Shown: positions 35,995-45,554, numbered from the stretch's first letter. The stretch: DNA of 64,000 bases from JAIBJN01 sp963825255 (GCA_963825255.1 CAWGSF010000009.1:496001-560000); one strand, 5' to 3'. Program-made: numbers and translations. The notes: generated from the letters alone by a model not told the origin.

Positions 35995-37116
35995 CTAGCT
36001 CGGGCCGAGGGCGCTCTCGAGGGCGAGCTCGCACGCCTCCGTCCGGTCGTAGTCGGCGAGCAGGCAGCTGACGTAGCCGTAGCCGAGCTCGAGGCCGTCC
36101 CGCCGGAGGCCGAAGCCCGAGAAGCCTCCGACCCCGCCCAGCCCGAACGAGCCGTCCGGCTCGACCTGCGGGCCGAGCCCCCAGGCGACGTCGCGCTCGA
36201 GGACCACGTCCGGCCCCACCGCGTGCGGACGGAGGCTCTCGTCGGCCGTCTCCTGCCGCAGGAGGCGCACGCCGTCGAGGGTGCCTCCCCCGGCGAGCCC
36301 CGCGTAGAAGCGCGCGATCGCGCGGGCGGTCGTGTGCCCGCTGACGGCGGGGATCTCCGCCCGCCGGTAGGCCGACGAGTTGACGACGTCGACGTCGAGG
36401 AGCCCGGGCGGGTTCGAGAGGGAGGACGCGAGCAGCCGCCTGGGATCGTCGAGGACCGACCGCCGCCAGCGCCCGCCCGGGTCGACGAGCCGCGCCGCCC
36501 GGGCCTGGGCGTCGTCGTCGAGGCCGATGTGGAAGTCGAGGCCCCACGGCCCGGCGAGCTCCTCGGCGAGAAAGCGCCCGGGCATGCGGCCGTCGACCCT
36601 GCGCACGACCTCCCCGACGAGGTGGCCGTAGAAGGCGGCGTGCTCGCCGTGGCGGGTGCCGGGCTCCCAGAGCGGCTCTTCGGCGGCGAGCGCCGCCGTC
36701 AAGCCGTCCCAGTCGAAGAGGGCCTCCGTCGGCTTCGGCTCCCGGAGGAGGACGACCCCGGCCTCGTGCGTGAGGAGGTGGCGGACGCGCGTCGCCTCCT
36801 TGCCCTTCTCGCCGAACTCGGGCCAGTGGTCCGTGACCGGCGCGTCGAGGTCGAGCGCGCCGCGGTCGGCGAGGAGGAGGGCGCAGGCGGCGACCAGCGG
36901 CTTGCTGACCGAGTAGGCGTGGGCGATCGTGTCCTCCGCCCAGGGTCGTTCCTCGACCGGGTCGGCCAGGCCCGCCCAGAGGTCGACGACCATGCGCCCG
37001 TCGAGGTGCACGGCGACCGCGGCGCCCAGCTCCCCGTGCTCGGCGAAGTTCTCCGCGAACGCCTCGCGGACCGCTGCGAACGCCGGCTCGCACGTCCCCT
37101 CGATCTCGACGCGCAC
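35995..37116 (-). CDS. Serine hydrolase of the beta-lactamase / EstB type
   Basis: 373 residues. The nucleophile motif SVSK (SxxK) is in AHAYSVSKPLVAACALLL, followed by GALDLDAPVTDHWPEFG and RHLLTHEAGV. The Tyr of the second motif is in AAFYGHLVGEVVRRV. The C-terminal part has GLGGVGGFSGFG. These are class C-type esterases or penicillin-binding-protein relatives; no signal peptide, so it is probably a cytoplasmic esterase. Confidence 0.87.
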   Translation of the reverse strand: MRVEIEGTCEPAFAAVREAFAENFAEHGELGAAVAVHLDGRMVVDLWAGLADPVEERPWAEDTIAHAYSVSKPLVAACALLLADRGALDLDAPVTDHWPEFGEKGKEATRVRHLLTHEAGVVLLREPKPTEALFDWDGLTAALAAEEPLWEPGTRHGEHAAFYGHLVGEVVRRVDGRMPGRFLAEELAGPWGLDFHIGLDDDAQARAARLVDPGGRWRRSVLDDPRRLLASSLSNPPGLLDVDVVNSSAYRRAEIPAVSGHTTARAIARFYAGLAGGGTLDGVRLLRQETADESLRPHAVGPDVVLERDVAWGLGPQVEPDGSFGLGGVGGFSGFGLRRDGLELGYGYVSCLLADYDRTEACELALESALGPS

Positions 37117-37190
37117 CCGCGCAGCATGCAGCGCGGCCGACCGGCTCGCCAGGCGCTCGCGGCGGCCTGCCCCCGATAGACTCGCACCGG

Positions 37191-38675
37191 ATGGCTGTGA
37201 GCGATCTTCGCTCGTGGATCGACCTGCTGAGGCGGGAGGGCGAGCTGGTCGAGGTCGAGGCCGAGGTCGACCCGTACCTCGAGGTCACCGAGATCACCGA
37301 CCGCGTGGTCAAGGGCGGCGGGCCGGCGCTGCTCTTCCGCCGCGTCAAGGGCTCGGAGCGGCCGCTGCTCATCAACCAGTTCGGGACCGAGCGCCGCACG
37401 TGCCTCGCCTTCGGGGAGCCGAGCCTCGACTCGGTCGCGCGGAAGCTCGAGGACGTGCTCGAGATGCAGCCCCCGCAGGGGCTCGTGGAGAAGGTGAAGG
37501 GGCTCGGGAAGCTCAAGCGCCTCGCCGACTCGCTGCCGAAGACGGTCTCCCGCGGGGCCTGCCAGGAGGTCGTCCTCGAGCCGGACCTCGATTCGCTCCC
37601 GATCCAGCACTGCTGGCCGGGCGACCCGGCGCCCTTCATCACGCTCCCCGCGGTGATCACGAAGGACCCGCGCTCGGGCGTCCGCAACGTGGGCATGTAC
37701 CGGATGCAGAAGATCGACGCGCGCTCGACCTTCATGCACTGGCAGGTGCACAAGGACGGCCGCGCCGACTGGCTCGCCGCGGAGGGCTCGATCCCCGTCG
37801 CGGTCGCGCTCGGCTGCGACCCGGTGACGACGTACTCGGCGAGCGCGCCCCTGCCGAAGCACATCGACGAGTTCATGCTCGCCGGCTTCCTCCGCGGCGA
37901 GGCGGTCGAGCTCGTCAGGTGCAGGACGGTCGACCTCGAGGTGCCGGCGAACGCCGAGATCGTGCTCGAGGGGACGATCGAGGCGGGCGACATCGGGACC
38001 GAGGGGCCCTTCGGCGACCACACGGGCTACTACTCGCCGCCCGAGCCCTTCCCGGTGTTCCGGCTGACGTGCATGACGATGCGGCGGGACGCGATCTACC
38101 CGTCGATCGTCGTCGGCGTGCCGCCGGCGGAGGACGCCTGGCTCGGGAAGGCGACCGAGCGGATCTTCCTGCCGGCGATCCGCATGACCGTGCCGGAGAT
38201 CGTCGACTACGACCTGCCGGTGGCCGGCGCCTTCCACAACTGCGTCATCGTCTCGATCCGCAAGTCCTTCCCCGGCCACGCGAAGAAGGTCATGCACGCG
38301 ATCTGGGGCCTCGGCATGCTGTCGCTCTCGAAGTCGGTCGTCGTCGTCGACGAGTTCGTGGACGTCCACGACTACGAGCAGGTGTTCTTCCACGTCTGCG
38401 CCAACGTCGACCCGAAGCGCGACGTGCTCCTCTCGGAGGGGCCGCTCGACCAGCTCGACCACGCCGCCGTGCTGCCCTGCTACGGGGGAAAGCTCGGGAT
38501 CGACGCGACGCACAAGCTGGCGGAGGAGGGGGCGGGCGAGTGGCCTGCGCGGATCGAGATGACGGGCGAGGTTCGTGACCTCGTCGACCGGCGCTGGAGT
38601 GAGTACGGGCTCGACTCGCCGGCCGGCGGGAACGGCAGGATCTCCCAGGTCTTGAGGCAGAAGGTACGTCGTTGA
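37191..38675 (+). CDS. ubiD: UbiD-family decarboxylase, probable menaquinone role
   Basis: 494 residues. LRSWIDLLRREGELVEVEAEV opens the family; CWPGDPAPFITLPAVITKDP, NVGMYRMQKID, MHWQVHKDG, EGPFGDHTGYYSPPEPFPVF and VSIRKSFPGHAKKVMHAIWG follow. The E-x-R/E prenyl-FMN site is in the middle region. UbiD enzymes use prenylated FMN made by UbiX, encoded at 41318. With mqn genes beside it, a role in decarboxylating a menaquinone precursor is likely. Confidence 0.92.
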   Translation: MAVSDLRSWIDLLRREGELVEVEAEVDPYLEVTEITDRVVKGGGPALLFRRVKGSERPLLINQFGTERRTCLAFGEPSLDSVARKLEDVLEMQPPQGLVEKVKGLGKLKRLADSLPKTVSRGACQEVVLEPDLDSLPIQHCWPGDPAPFITLPAVITKDPRSGVRNVGMYRMQKIDARSTFMHWQVHKDGRADWLAAEGSIPVAVALGCDPVTTYSASAPLPKHIDEFMLAGFLRGEAVELVRCRTVDLEVPANAEIVLEGTIEAGDIGTEGPFGDHTGYYSPPEPFPVFRLTCMTMRRDAIYPSIVVGVPPAEDAWLGKATERIFLPAIRMTVPEIVDYDLPVAGAFHNCVIVSIRKSFPGHAKKVMHAIWGLGMLSLSKSVVVVDEFVDVHDYEQVFFHVCANVDPKRDVLLSEGPLDQLDHAAVLPCYGGKLGIDATHKLAEEGAGEWPARIEMTGEVRDLVDRRWSEYGLDSPAGGNGRISQVLRQKVRR

Positions 38676-38743
38676 CAGGAGCGAGCGGGCGGGAGAAGAA
38701 TGGCCGACGCTTGTAACAGCGATTGCGGGAGGAAGGGAGGCCG

Positions 38744-39672
38744 GTGGCCGACGAGCTAGAGCCGTCGGGGGAAAGCCCTGAGCACGGGGACCCGGGCACG
38801 CACCTCCCGTCGCCGACGATCTGGCCCTTCGCGTTCGCGGGCGCGGTCGCCCTCATCCTCGTCGGGCTGGTCGTCAGCACCGATCGCCTCGGCGATCGGG
38901 GTCGCGCTCGCGGTCGTCTTCGGCTTCCTCTGGATCCGCCAGGCGACGCGCGAGGTGAGGGGCGAGCCGGAGCCGGTCGAGGCCCCGGCGCCCGAGCCGG
39001 AGGCTCGTGGAGGGCGAGGAGGGGTCGCCCCGCTACGAGCGCGCGAAGTTCCTCGAGGGCGCGACGATCGGGATCGGCGCGCTCATCGGCGCGGTCGTGA
39101 CGCTGCCCGTGCTCGGGTTCACCGTGCTCCCCGCCTTCGTCGAGCAGGACTTCCCCGACGTCGACCTCGGGCCGCTCGACAAGTACCCGGAGGGCGAGTG
39201 GAGGATCGCGACGTTCGTGAGCCGGCCCGAGGACGGGAACGTCTCGCGGCGGACGGCGTTCGTCCGCTACAACGGGCTCAAGGACGAGGTCCCGAGCTTC
39301 ACCGATCATCTCGAACCGGTGCGTGCACCTCGGCTGCCCGACCCAGCCCCAGGGGCCGCCCGGGGAGCCGGAGGAGGTCCAGACGTCGAAGGCGCCGGTG
39401 ACGCTGACGCCGACGCAGCCCTCGGGCTTCGGGTGCCCGTGCCACGGCGGCGCCTACGACACGAGGGCAACCGGGTCGCGGGCCCGCCGGTCCGCTCCCT
39501 CGACCGCTACGAGTACTCGATCATCGACGGGAGCCTCTTCCTCGGCGCGCCGTACAGCGTCGGCGAGGTCACCGGGCAGGGCGCCGACGCGGTCGTCGTC
39601 CGCTACCGCTGGACCGATCCGGGCGTCCACGTGGACGGCCCGGAGGAGTACCTCTACCCCTACTCTCCGTGA
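38744..39672 (+). CDS. qcrA: Menaquinol-cytochrome c reductase Rieske subunit QcrA, several frameshifts
   Basis: Joining frames with breaks near 38885, 39003, 39318 and 39470 gives a protein of about 309 residues. Three N-terminal helices can be read (WPFAFAGAVALILVGLVVS; GVALAVVFGFLWI; ATIGIGALIGAVVTLPVLGF), as in actinobacterial QcrA. The Rieske cluster motifs are CVHLGC and GCPCHGGAYD. The C-terminus is VVVRYRWTDPGVHVDG. Four breaks in one gene is remarkable but each repairs cleanly. It heads the qcrABC operon, starting 68 bases after ubiD. Confidence 0.82.
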
Positions 39673-39680
39673 GGGTCTGA

Positions 39681-40490
39681 GTGGCGAAGGCCAAGCCCAG
39701 GCACCACAGAGTCATGCGGTTCGTGATGATGCCGCTCGACTGGCTCGAGGAGCGCTCGGGCCTCGTCGGGGCCGTCCACTACTTCCTCTTCCGCAAGGTC
39801 CCGCACGACACGAACTGGTTCCACACGCTCGGCTCGGCGACGCTGACGGCGTTCATCGTCCAGGCGGTCACCGGCGTCATCCTCGCCTTCTACTACAAGC
39901 CCTCGCCCGAGGAGGCCTACGCCTCGATCCAGAACATCACGAACGAGCTCACCCTCGGGTGGCTCGTCCGCGGGATGCACCGCTGGGGCGCGAGCGTCTT
40001 CATCATCCTGCTCTTCCTGCACATGGGGCGCGTGTTCCTCTTCGGCGCCTACAAGTACCCGCGCGAGCTCAACTGGCTCCTGGGCGTTCTCCTCCTCGTT
40101 CTCGGCATGCTCGAGGGCTTCACCGGCTACCTGCTGCCCTGGGACCAGACCGCGTACTGGGCGACGGTCGTCGGCATCAACCTCAACTCGACCGCCCCGG
40201 TGGTCGGGCCGTTCCTGTCGGACTTCCTGCGCGGAGGTCAGGAGATCGGGACGAACACGCTCTCGATCTTCTACTCGATGCACATGCTCCTGATACCCGG
40301 CGGCCTGATCGCGCTCATCGTGCTGCATCTCTACCTCGTGATCCGGCTCGGCGTCACGTCGCCGCCGTGGTCGAGCGACGCGGCCGGCTCCGAGCGGGCC
40401 GAGGTGGTCACTGCCAGGCGCGGGCTCGTGGAGCCGAGGCCGCGCGGGGACGGCGCCTCAGCCGACGTGAGAGGACGGCCCGAGGGATGA
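39681..40490 (+). CDS. qcrB: Cytochrome b6-like subunit of the menaquinol reductase
   Basis: 269 residues, four membrane helices. Heme-ligand His residues are at about 100 and 114 (GMHRWGAS; FLHMGRVF) and 201 and 216 (SMHMLLIP; VLHLYLV). The 14 and 15 spacing matches cytochrome b6. The C-terminal 50 residues are soluble and charged. The second half of cytochrome b is in the next gene, so this is a split, b6f/Bacillus-type cytochrome b. Start GTG 39681, 8 bases after qcrA. Confidence 0.92.
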   Translation: MAKAKPRHHRVMRFVMMPLDWLEERSGLVGAVHYFLFRKVPHDTNWFHTLGSATLTAFIVQAVTGVILAFYYKPSPEEAYASIQNITNELTLGWLVRGMHRWGASVFIILLFLHMGRVFLFGAYKYPRELNWLLGVLLLVLGMLEGFTGYLLPWDQTAYWATVVGINLNSTAPVVGPFLSDFLRGGQEIGTNTLSIFYSMHMLLIPGGLIALIVLHLYLVIRLGVTSPPWSSDAAGSERAEVVTARRGLVEPRPRGDGASADVRGRPEG

Positions 40491-41299
40491 GCAGCGAGCA
40501 GGACAAGGCCTACTTCAAGCGCTACAAGGAGGACGTCCACAAGCGCGGGAAGTCGTTCTTCCCCTACGCGATGTTCCACGACACGGTGATGAGCCTCGTC
40601 GTGGTCTGCGTCATCGTCGCCCTGGCCTGCATCTGGTACTTCACCGCGGGCGAGGAGGCGGGCGACGCGGGCGTCCTCGGCCCACGCTACGCGGAGGAGG
40701 CGGATCCCGGCACGACCTCCTTCGTGCCCCGCCCGGACTGGTACTTCTACTTCCTCTTCTACCTCCTGCGGATCTTCAAGTGGCCCGAGTCGGTCCTCAT
40801 GGGGACGATCGGAGTCCCCACACTCGCCCTTATTCTCCTCTTCGTCCTGCCGTTCGTCGACCGCCGGCGCGAGCGGCGGCTCGTGCGCAGGCCGGTGGCC
40901 GTGGTAGCCGCCCTCCTCGTCGTTGCCTCGATGGGGATCCTCACGTACAAGGGCGCGACGGCCGAGGAGTCGCTCGGCTCCGAGAACCTCGCGCTCGTCC
41001 CGAGCTGGGTCGAGACGCAGGGCCTCTCCGCCCAGGCGGAGGAAGGCGCGAAGCTCTTCGCGGAGTCCGGCTGCCTCAACTGCCACACGTACCTCGGCGC
41101 CGGCTCGAGCAACCTCGGCGCGCCCGACCTCTCCGAGGAGGGAAACAACGGTCGCGGCGTGGAGTTTCAGATCGCCCACCTCAAATGCCCGAGCTGCGTG
41201 ACGCCCGGCTCGCCGATGCCGCCGTACCCCGACTTCACGGACGAGCAGTACCAGCAACTCGCCGCGTTCCTCGAGGAATCGAAGGGCGGCGGGGGCTAG
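40487..41299 (+). CDS. qcrC: Subunit IV of cytochrome b fused to a cytochrome c domain
   Basis: 270 residues. The first 170 carry the C-terminal cytochrome b helices with the quinol-site motif PDWYFYFLFYLLR (variant of PEWY). The last 100 form one class I cytochrome c: heme motif CLNCH (SGCLNCHTYLGAG) and axial Met in PGSPMPPYPDF. This fusion corresponds to Bacillus QcrC. The ATG overlaps the qcrB stop (ATGA). Confidence 0.92.
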   Translation: MSSEQDKAYFKRYKEDVHKRGKSFFPYAMFHDTVMSLVVVCVIVALACIWYFTAGEEAGDAGVLGPRYAEEADPGTTSFVPRPDWYFYFLFYLLRIFKWPESVLMGTIGVPTLALILLFVLPFVDRRRERRLVRRPVAVVAALLVVASMGILTYKGATAEESLGSENLALVPSWVETQGLSAQAEEGAKLFAESGCLNCHTYLGAGSSNLGAPDLSEEGNNGRGVEFQIAHLKCPSCVTPGSPMPPYPDFTDEQYQQLAAFLEESKGGGG

Positions 41300-41317
41300 C
41301 CCGCCCCGGCCGACGCC

Positions 41318-41902
41318 GTGAACGTCTTCGTCGGCATCACCGGCGCCTCGGGCGCCCCGTACGCGGCACGGCTGCTGCGCGAGCTCTCGGCCGCGCGCTG
41401 CGAGGTCGGCCTCTGCGTCTCGGACGCGGGCGTCCAGGTGTGCGCGACCGAGCTCTTCGGCGACATCTCCCTCTCGCGCGAGGACGTGACCGCGCGGCTC
41501 GTCGACGGGCTCCAGGGGATCGAGGTCGTCGGCCTCCGCGACTACACGACGCCCTACGCGAGCGGCTCGGCGAAGGTCGACGGCTACGTCGTCTGCCCGT
41601 GCTCGATGTCGACCGCGGCGTCCATCGCCGCCGGCGCGATGGCGAATCTCGTCCACCGCGCCGCCTCGGTCGCTCTCAAGGAGGAGCGGAAGCTCGTCCT
41701 CGTCCCCCGCGAGACGCCGCTCTCGACGATCCATCTCGAGAACCTCCTGCGCCTGCGCCGGGCCGGCGCGACGATCGTCTTCGCGGCGCCGGGGTTCTAC
41801 CATGCGCCCCAGACCGTCGACGATCTGGTCAACTTCGTCGTGGGCCGATGTCTCGACCAGCTGGGAATCGACCAGACACTCGTGAACCGGTGGGGACAGT
41901 GA
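41318..41902 (+). CDS. ubiX: Flavin prenyltransferase UbiX
   Basis: 194 residues. VGITGASGAPYAARLL, CPCSMSTAASIAAGAMANLVHRAA, LVLVPRETPLSTIHLENL and FAAPGFYHAP are UbiX signatures. It makes prenylated FMN for UbiD (37191). GTG 41318. Confidence 0.95.
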   Translation: MNVFVGITGASGAPYAARLLRELSAARCEVGLCVSDAGVQVCATELFGDISLSREDVTARLVDGLQGIEVVGLRDYTTPYASGSAKVDGYVVCPCSMSTAASIAAGAMANLVHRAASVALKEERKLVLVPRETPLSTIHLENLLRLRRAGATIVFAAPGFYHAPQTVDDLVNFVVGRCLDQLGIDQTLVNRWGQ

Positions 41903-42579
41903 GCGCCGGGGTGCTCGCGCCCGCCGCCGTGGAGGCGATGTTCGATCGCATCTCCCCGGTCTACGACGCGATGAACCGGCTCATGACCGCCGGCCTCGAC
42001 GAGCGCTGGCGGCGGCGTACGGCCGCGGCGGTCGTCCGCCCCGGGGCGCGGGTGCTCGATGCGTGCTGCGGCACGGGCGATCTCGCACTCGCGTGCCGCG
42101 AGGCGGGCGGCGACGTGGTCGGCCTCGACTTCTCGGAACGCATGCTCGAGCGTGCGCGGAGGAAGTCCGACGCGATCGAGTGGGTCCGCGGCGATCTCCT
42201 CGAGCTTCCCTTCGCGGACGAGAGCTTCGACGCGGCCACGGTAGGCTTCGGGATCAGGAACGTTCAGGATCTCGAGGCGGGCCTGCGGGAGCTCGCGCGC
42301 GTTCTCCGCCCCGGCGGCCGGGTCGGGTGCCTCGAGATCACCCGACCCCGCGGTGCGCTCCGGCCCTTCTTCCGCCTCTGGTTCGACGGCTTCGTCCCCC
42401 TCGCGGGCAAGGTTCTCCCCGGCGGCGCCGCGTATGCGTACCTGCCCGCCAGCGTGCGCCGCTTCCCCGGGCCCGAGGATCTCGCGGTCGTGATGCGTCG
42501 AGCGGGCCTCGGCGAGATCTCCTGGCAGCTCCTAGGCGGCGGCATCGTCGCGCTCCACACCGCGAGGAGGCCCGCGTGA
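41899..42579 (+). CDS. menG: Demethylmenaquinone methyltransferase (UbiE/MenG)
   Basis: 226 residues. FDRISPVYDAMNRLMTAGLD at the start, SAM motif VLDACCGTGDLALA, ADESFDAATVGFGIRNVQD and RVLRPGGRVGCLEITRP are typical. It catalyses the final C-methylation of menaquinone. GTG 41899 overlaps the ubiX stop. Confidence 0.93.
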   Translation: MSAGVLAPAAVEAMFDRISPVYDAMNRLMTAGLDERWRRRTAAAVVRPGARVLDACCGTGDLALACREAGGDVVGLDFSERMLERARRKSDAIEWVRGDLLELPFADESFDAATVGFGIRNVQDLEAGLRELARVLRPGGRVGCLEITRPRGALRPFFRLWFDGFVPLAGKVLPGGAAYAYLPASVRRFPGPEDLAVVMRRAGLGEISWQLLGGGIVALHTARRPA

Positions 42580-43496
42580 CCGCGCTGGCGACGGTCAGGG
42601 CCGCGCCCGGCCTCGGCGTGTACCTCGAGCTGCTCGAGGAACGGCTCGAGCGGTCGGTCGCGTCCCATCCCGGCCTCGTCGGCGAGATCGGGATCGAGAC
42701 GCTCGCCGCGGGCGGGAAGCGCCTCCGGCCGGTCCTCGTCTTTCTGTGCACGCCGCCGGAGCTGCGGACCGGCGAGCGGGCGGTCGCAGGCGGCGCCGCG
42801 GTGGAGCTCGTCCACATGGCGACGCTCGTCCACGACGACCTGCTCGACGGTGCCGACCTCCGGCGCGGGCGGCCGACGGCATGGGCCGAGCACGGCGAGA
42901 CGGCCGCCCGGGGGGCGGGCGACTACCTCTTCGCGCGCGCGTTCGCGGAGCTCGCGGCGACCGGCGACGCGGAAGCCGTGTCCGTGCTCGCGACCGCGAC
43001 GCTCGCGCTCGCGCGCGGCGAGGCGATCCAGCGACGACAGGCGTACCGGCCCGAGACGAGCGTGGACGAGTACCTGACCCGCTGCTCGCTGAAGACGGGG
43101 AAGCTCTTCGAGGCCGCGTGCGTCCTCGGGGGCAGCCGCCTCGAGCTGGGGCGGTTCGGGCTCGCGCTCGGCGTCGCCTTCCAGATCGCGGACGACATCC
43201 TCGACTGCACCGGCGACTTCGACACGACGGGGAAGGCGCCGGGCGTCGACCTGCGCGACGGGACGCCCACCCTGCCGCTGATCCTCGCGGCGCGCGAGGA
43301 CGCGCGCGTGCGGGACGCGCTCGCGGGAAAGCAGGTGCCGGACGCCCTCGACCGGGTCGCCGCGACCGGAGCCATCGAGGTCGCGCGGGGGATAGCGCTC
43401 GAGTACGCGGAGCGCGCCCGATCCGCGCTCGACGGCGAGCCGGACCGTGCGTCGCTCGAGGCTCTCACGCACCTCGTCGTCGACCGGGACGCCTAG
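42576..43496 (+). CDS. Polyprenyl diphosphate synthase
   Basis: 306 residues. The first aspartate-rich motif is in LVHDDLLDGADLRRGRPTAW (DDxxD as HDDLLDGAD); the second in AFQIADDILDCTGD (DDxxD). GGKRLRPVL is the substrate-Lys/Arg block. It builds the long prenyl chain for menaquinone. GTG 42576 overlaps the menG stop. Confidence 0.93.
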   Translation: MTALATVRAAPGLGVYLELLEERLERSVASHPGLVGEIGIETLAAGGKRLRPVLVFLCTPPELRTGERAVAGGAAVELVHMATLVHDDLLDGADLRRGRPTAWAEHGETAARGAGDYLFARAFAELAATGDAEAVSVLATATLALARGEAIQRRQAYRPETSVDEYLTRCSLKTGKLFEAACVLGGSRLELGRFGLALGVAFQIADDILDCTGDFDTTGKAPGVDLRDGTPTLPLILAAREDARVRDALAGKQVPDALDRVAATGAIEVARGIALEYAERARSALDGEPDRASLEALTHLVVDRDA

Positions 43497-43548
43497 TAGT
43501 GCCCCACCAGGCAATACAGGCCACGCAGCATCACCCGGAGGGACACTG

Positions 43549-44661
43549 ATGGCGGTCGTCACGCCGACAAGCGCTCTCGACGCGATCCGCGAGAAGCTGG
43601 AGGAGAACGAGCGCCTGAGCTTCGACGACGGGCTCGTCCTCATGGAGTCCGACGACCTCCTCCAACTCGGCGAGCTCGCCGACACGGCGCGGGCCGTCCG
43701 CGGCGGGACGGACGACGTGTACTTCGTCCAGAACCTCTACGTCAATCAGACGAACGTCTGCCGGGTGAAGTGCAAGTTCTGCGCGTTCGCGGTCACGCAG
43801 AAGCAATCTGACGCGTACACCCACTCGCCCGACGAGCTCGTGGAGGACGCCCTGCGCCAGCGGGAGCTCTCGGGATTCACCGAGATCCACATGGTCGGCG
43901 GCGAGAGCCCCCACGTCGACTTCGACTACTACGTCGAGATCGTCCGCCGGCTCCACGAGGCGATGCCCGACGTCCACCTCAAGTGCTTCACGGCGAGCGA
44001 GATCCACCACATGACGACGCTCTCGGGCCTCACCCACGAGCAGGTGCTCGTCGAGCTCAAGGCGGCCGGGCTGGGGTCGCTCCCGGGCGGCGGGGCCGAG
44101 GTCTTCGCCGATCGCGTGCGCCGGCTCGTCGCGCCCGGGAAGGAGCACCCCGACTTCTGGTTCCACACCCACCGCACCGCGCACGGCCTCGGGATCCCGA
44201 CGCACTGCACGATGCTCTACGGCCACGTCGAGACCTACGAGGAGCGGGTCGACCACCTTCTCCGCCTCCGCGACCTCCAGGACGAGACGGGCGGCTTCCT
44301 CGCCTTCGTCCCGCTCGCGTTCCACCCCGAGAACACCGTCTTCGAGCGGCGAGGCTGGAGGCACACCGCCGGGTCCGACGACCTCAAGATGATCGCGGTC
44401 TCGCGGCTCCTCCTCGACAACGTCCCGAACGTCAAGGCCTACTGGATCATGATGGGGATGCCCCTGGCGGCGGTGGCGCTCCACTTCGGCGCCAACGACG
44501 TGCAGGGCACCGTCGTTCGGGAGGAGATCTTCCACGCGGCGGGCGCGACGACCGAGACCGAGCAGAAGATCGAGGAGCTCGTCCGCTTCGTCCGCGAGGC
44601 AGGCCGGGTCCCCGTGCAGCGCGACACCCTCTACAACGAGCTGCGGCGGTGGGACCCGTGA
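43549..44661 (+). CDS. mqnE: Aminofutalosine synthase MqnE (radical SAM)
   Basis: 370 residues. The [4Fe-4S] motif CRVKCKFC (CxxxCxxC) in YVNQTNVCRVKCKFCAF, with IHMVGGESPHVDFDYY, SLPGGGAEVF and MLYGHVETYEERVDHLL, is characteristic. It joins the SAM-derived 5'-deoxyadenosyl radical to 3-(1-carboxyvinyloxy)benzoate to form aminofutalosine. ATG 43549 follows a 52-base gap. Confidence 0.95.
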   Translation: MAVVTPTSALDAIREKLEENERLSFDDGLVLMESDDLLQLGELADTARAVRGGTDDVYFVQNLYVNQTNVCRVKCKFCAFAVTQKQSDAYTHSPDELVEDALRQRELSGFTEIHMVGGESPHVDFDYYVEIVRRLHEAMPDVHLKCFTASEIHHMTTLSGLTHEQVLVELKAAGLGSLPGGGAEVFADRVRRLVAPGKEHPDFWFHTHRTAHGLGIPTHCTMLYGHVETYEERVDHLLRLRDLQDETGGFLAFVPLAFHPENTVFERRGWRHTAGSDDLKMIAVSRLLLDNVPNVKAYWIMMGMPLAAVALHFGANDVQGTVVREEIFHAAGATTETEQKIEELVRFVREAGRVPVQRDTLYNELRRWDP

Positions 44662-45488
44662 TCCGCCTCGGCCGCATCTCGTACGTGAACATGGCGCCGG
44701 TCTTCTACCGGCTGGACGCCGACGTCGAGGAGGTGGCGGGCGTCCCCACCGACCTCAACGACCGTCTCCTCTCCGGCGACATCGATCTCGCGCCCGTCTC
44801 CTCGATCGAGTACGGCAGGCACGCTGCCGACCTCCGGATCCTCCCGCGCATGTGCGTGTCCTCCGAGGGCGCCGTGGACTCGATCCAGCTCGTCTCCCGG
44901 GTCCCGCTCGAGCGCGTGCGGTCGATCGCGGTCACGCCCGAGAGCGCGACCTCGGTGGTGCTGACCAAGGTCCTCCTTCCCGACGCCGAGCACGTGCCGT
45001 TGGGCGAGGAGGCCGAGGCGACGCTCCTCATCGGCGACGCCGCCCTGCGCAGCGCGTTCGAGGATCCGACGCCGCACCACGACCTCGGCCGGCTCTGGCT
45101 CGAGCGGACCGGGCTGCCGATGGTCTTCGCCGTCTGGGCCTGCCCCGACCCTGCCCCGGCGGGCGTCGCGGAGCTCGAGGACGCGCTCGTCGCGTCGGTG
45201 CGCCTCGCCCGGGAGGAGCCCGAGCGGCTCGCCTTCGAGGCGAGCGAGCGCTACGGCTACCCGGCCGGCTTCCTCGCCCGCTACTTCGAGAAGCTCCGCT
45301 ACACGTTCGGGCCGCGGGAGCGCGCCGGCCTGATCACGTTCTTCGAGCTCGCGCGCGACGTCGACGAGCTCGAGCATGTGCCCGAGCTTCGCTTCGTCGT
45401 CCCGGAGGTCGTTCCGCATGAGCGTCGCTCGCCTCCGGCTCGCTCCCGTGGGGGAAACCAGGTTTCCCCCACGAACCCCCTTCTTTGA
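44658..45488 (+). CDS. mqnA: Chorismate dehydratase MqnA, C-terminus replaced by a repeat element
   Basis: 276 residues. IRLGRISYVNMAPVFYRLD, VPTDLNDRLLSGDIDLAPVSSIEY and the later FAVWACPDP are MqnA blocks (first committed step: chorismate to 3-enolpyruvylbenzoate). The protein reads well up to VPEVVP; the final 23 codons (HERRSPPARSRGGN onward) come from the palindromic element at 45417-45561. GTG 44658 overlaps the mqnE stop. Confidence 0.92.
   Translation: MIRLGRISYVNMAPVFYRLDADVEEVAGVPTDLNDRLLSGDIDLAPVSSIEYGRHAADLRILPRMCVSSEGAVDSIQLVSRVPLERVRSIAVTPESATSVVLTKVLLPDAEHVPLGEEAEATLLIGDAALRSAFEDPTPHHDLGRLWLERTGLPMVFAVWACPDPAPAGVAELEDALVASVRLAREEPERLAFEASERYGYPAGFLARYFEKLRYTFGPRERAGLITFFELARDVDELEHVPELRFVVPEVVPHERRSPPARSRGGNQVSPTNPLL
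45447..45473. repeat. Perfect palindrome (hairpin 1 of the element)
   Basis: Arms C-GTGGGGGAAACC and GGTTTCCCCCAC-G, 13 bp with a single central A. As RNA it would form a very stable stem inside the mqnA reading frame, and it could also attenuate transcription into mqnC. Confidence 0.9.
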
Positions 45489-45492
45489 TGCC

Positions 45493-45518
45493 GTGAGGGA
45501 ACCTCCCGGTTCCCTCAC
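45493..45518. repeat. Perfect inverted repeat (hairpin 2 of the element)
   Basis: Arms GTGAGGGAACC and GGTTCCCTCAC, 11 bp with loop TCCC, 5 bases after the mqnA stop codon. It resembles hairpin 1 by sequence and may act as a terminator or attenuator between mqnA and mqnC. Confidence 0.88.
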
Positions 45519-45554
45519 ACTCCCTCCCCACGCTCACGGGCCGGAGATCGGCCC

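Noticed and set aside
38885..39470. Programmed frameshifting in qcrA
   Set aside because: Four breaks within 600 bases, with different phase changes and no slippery-site-plus-structure pattern, fit sequencing error better than regulated frameshifting.
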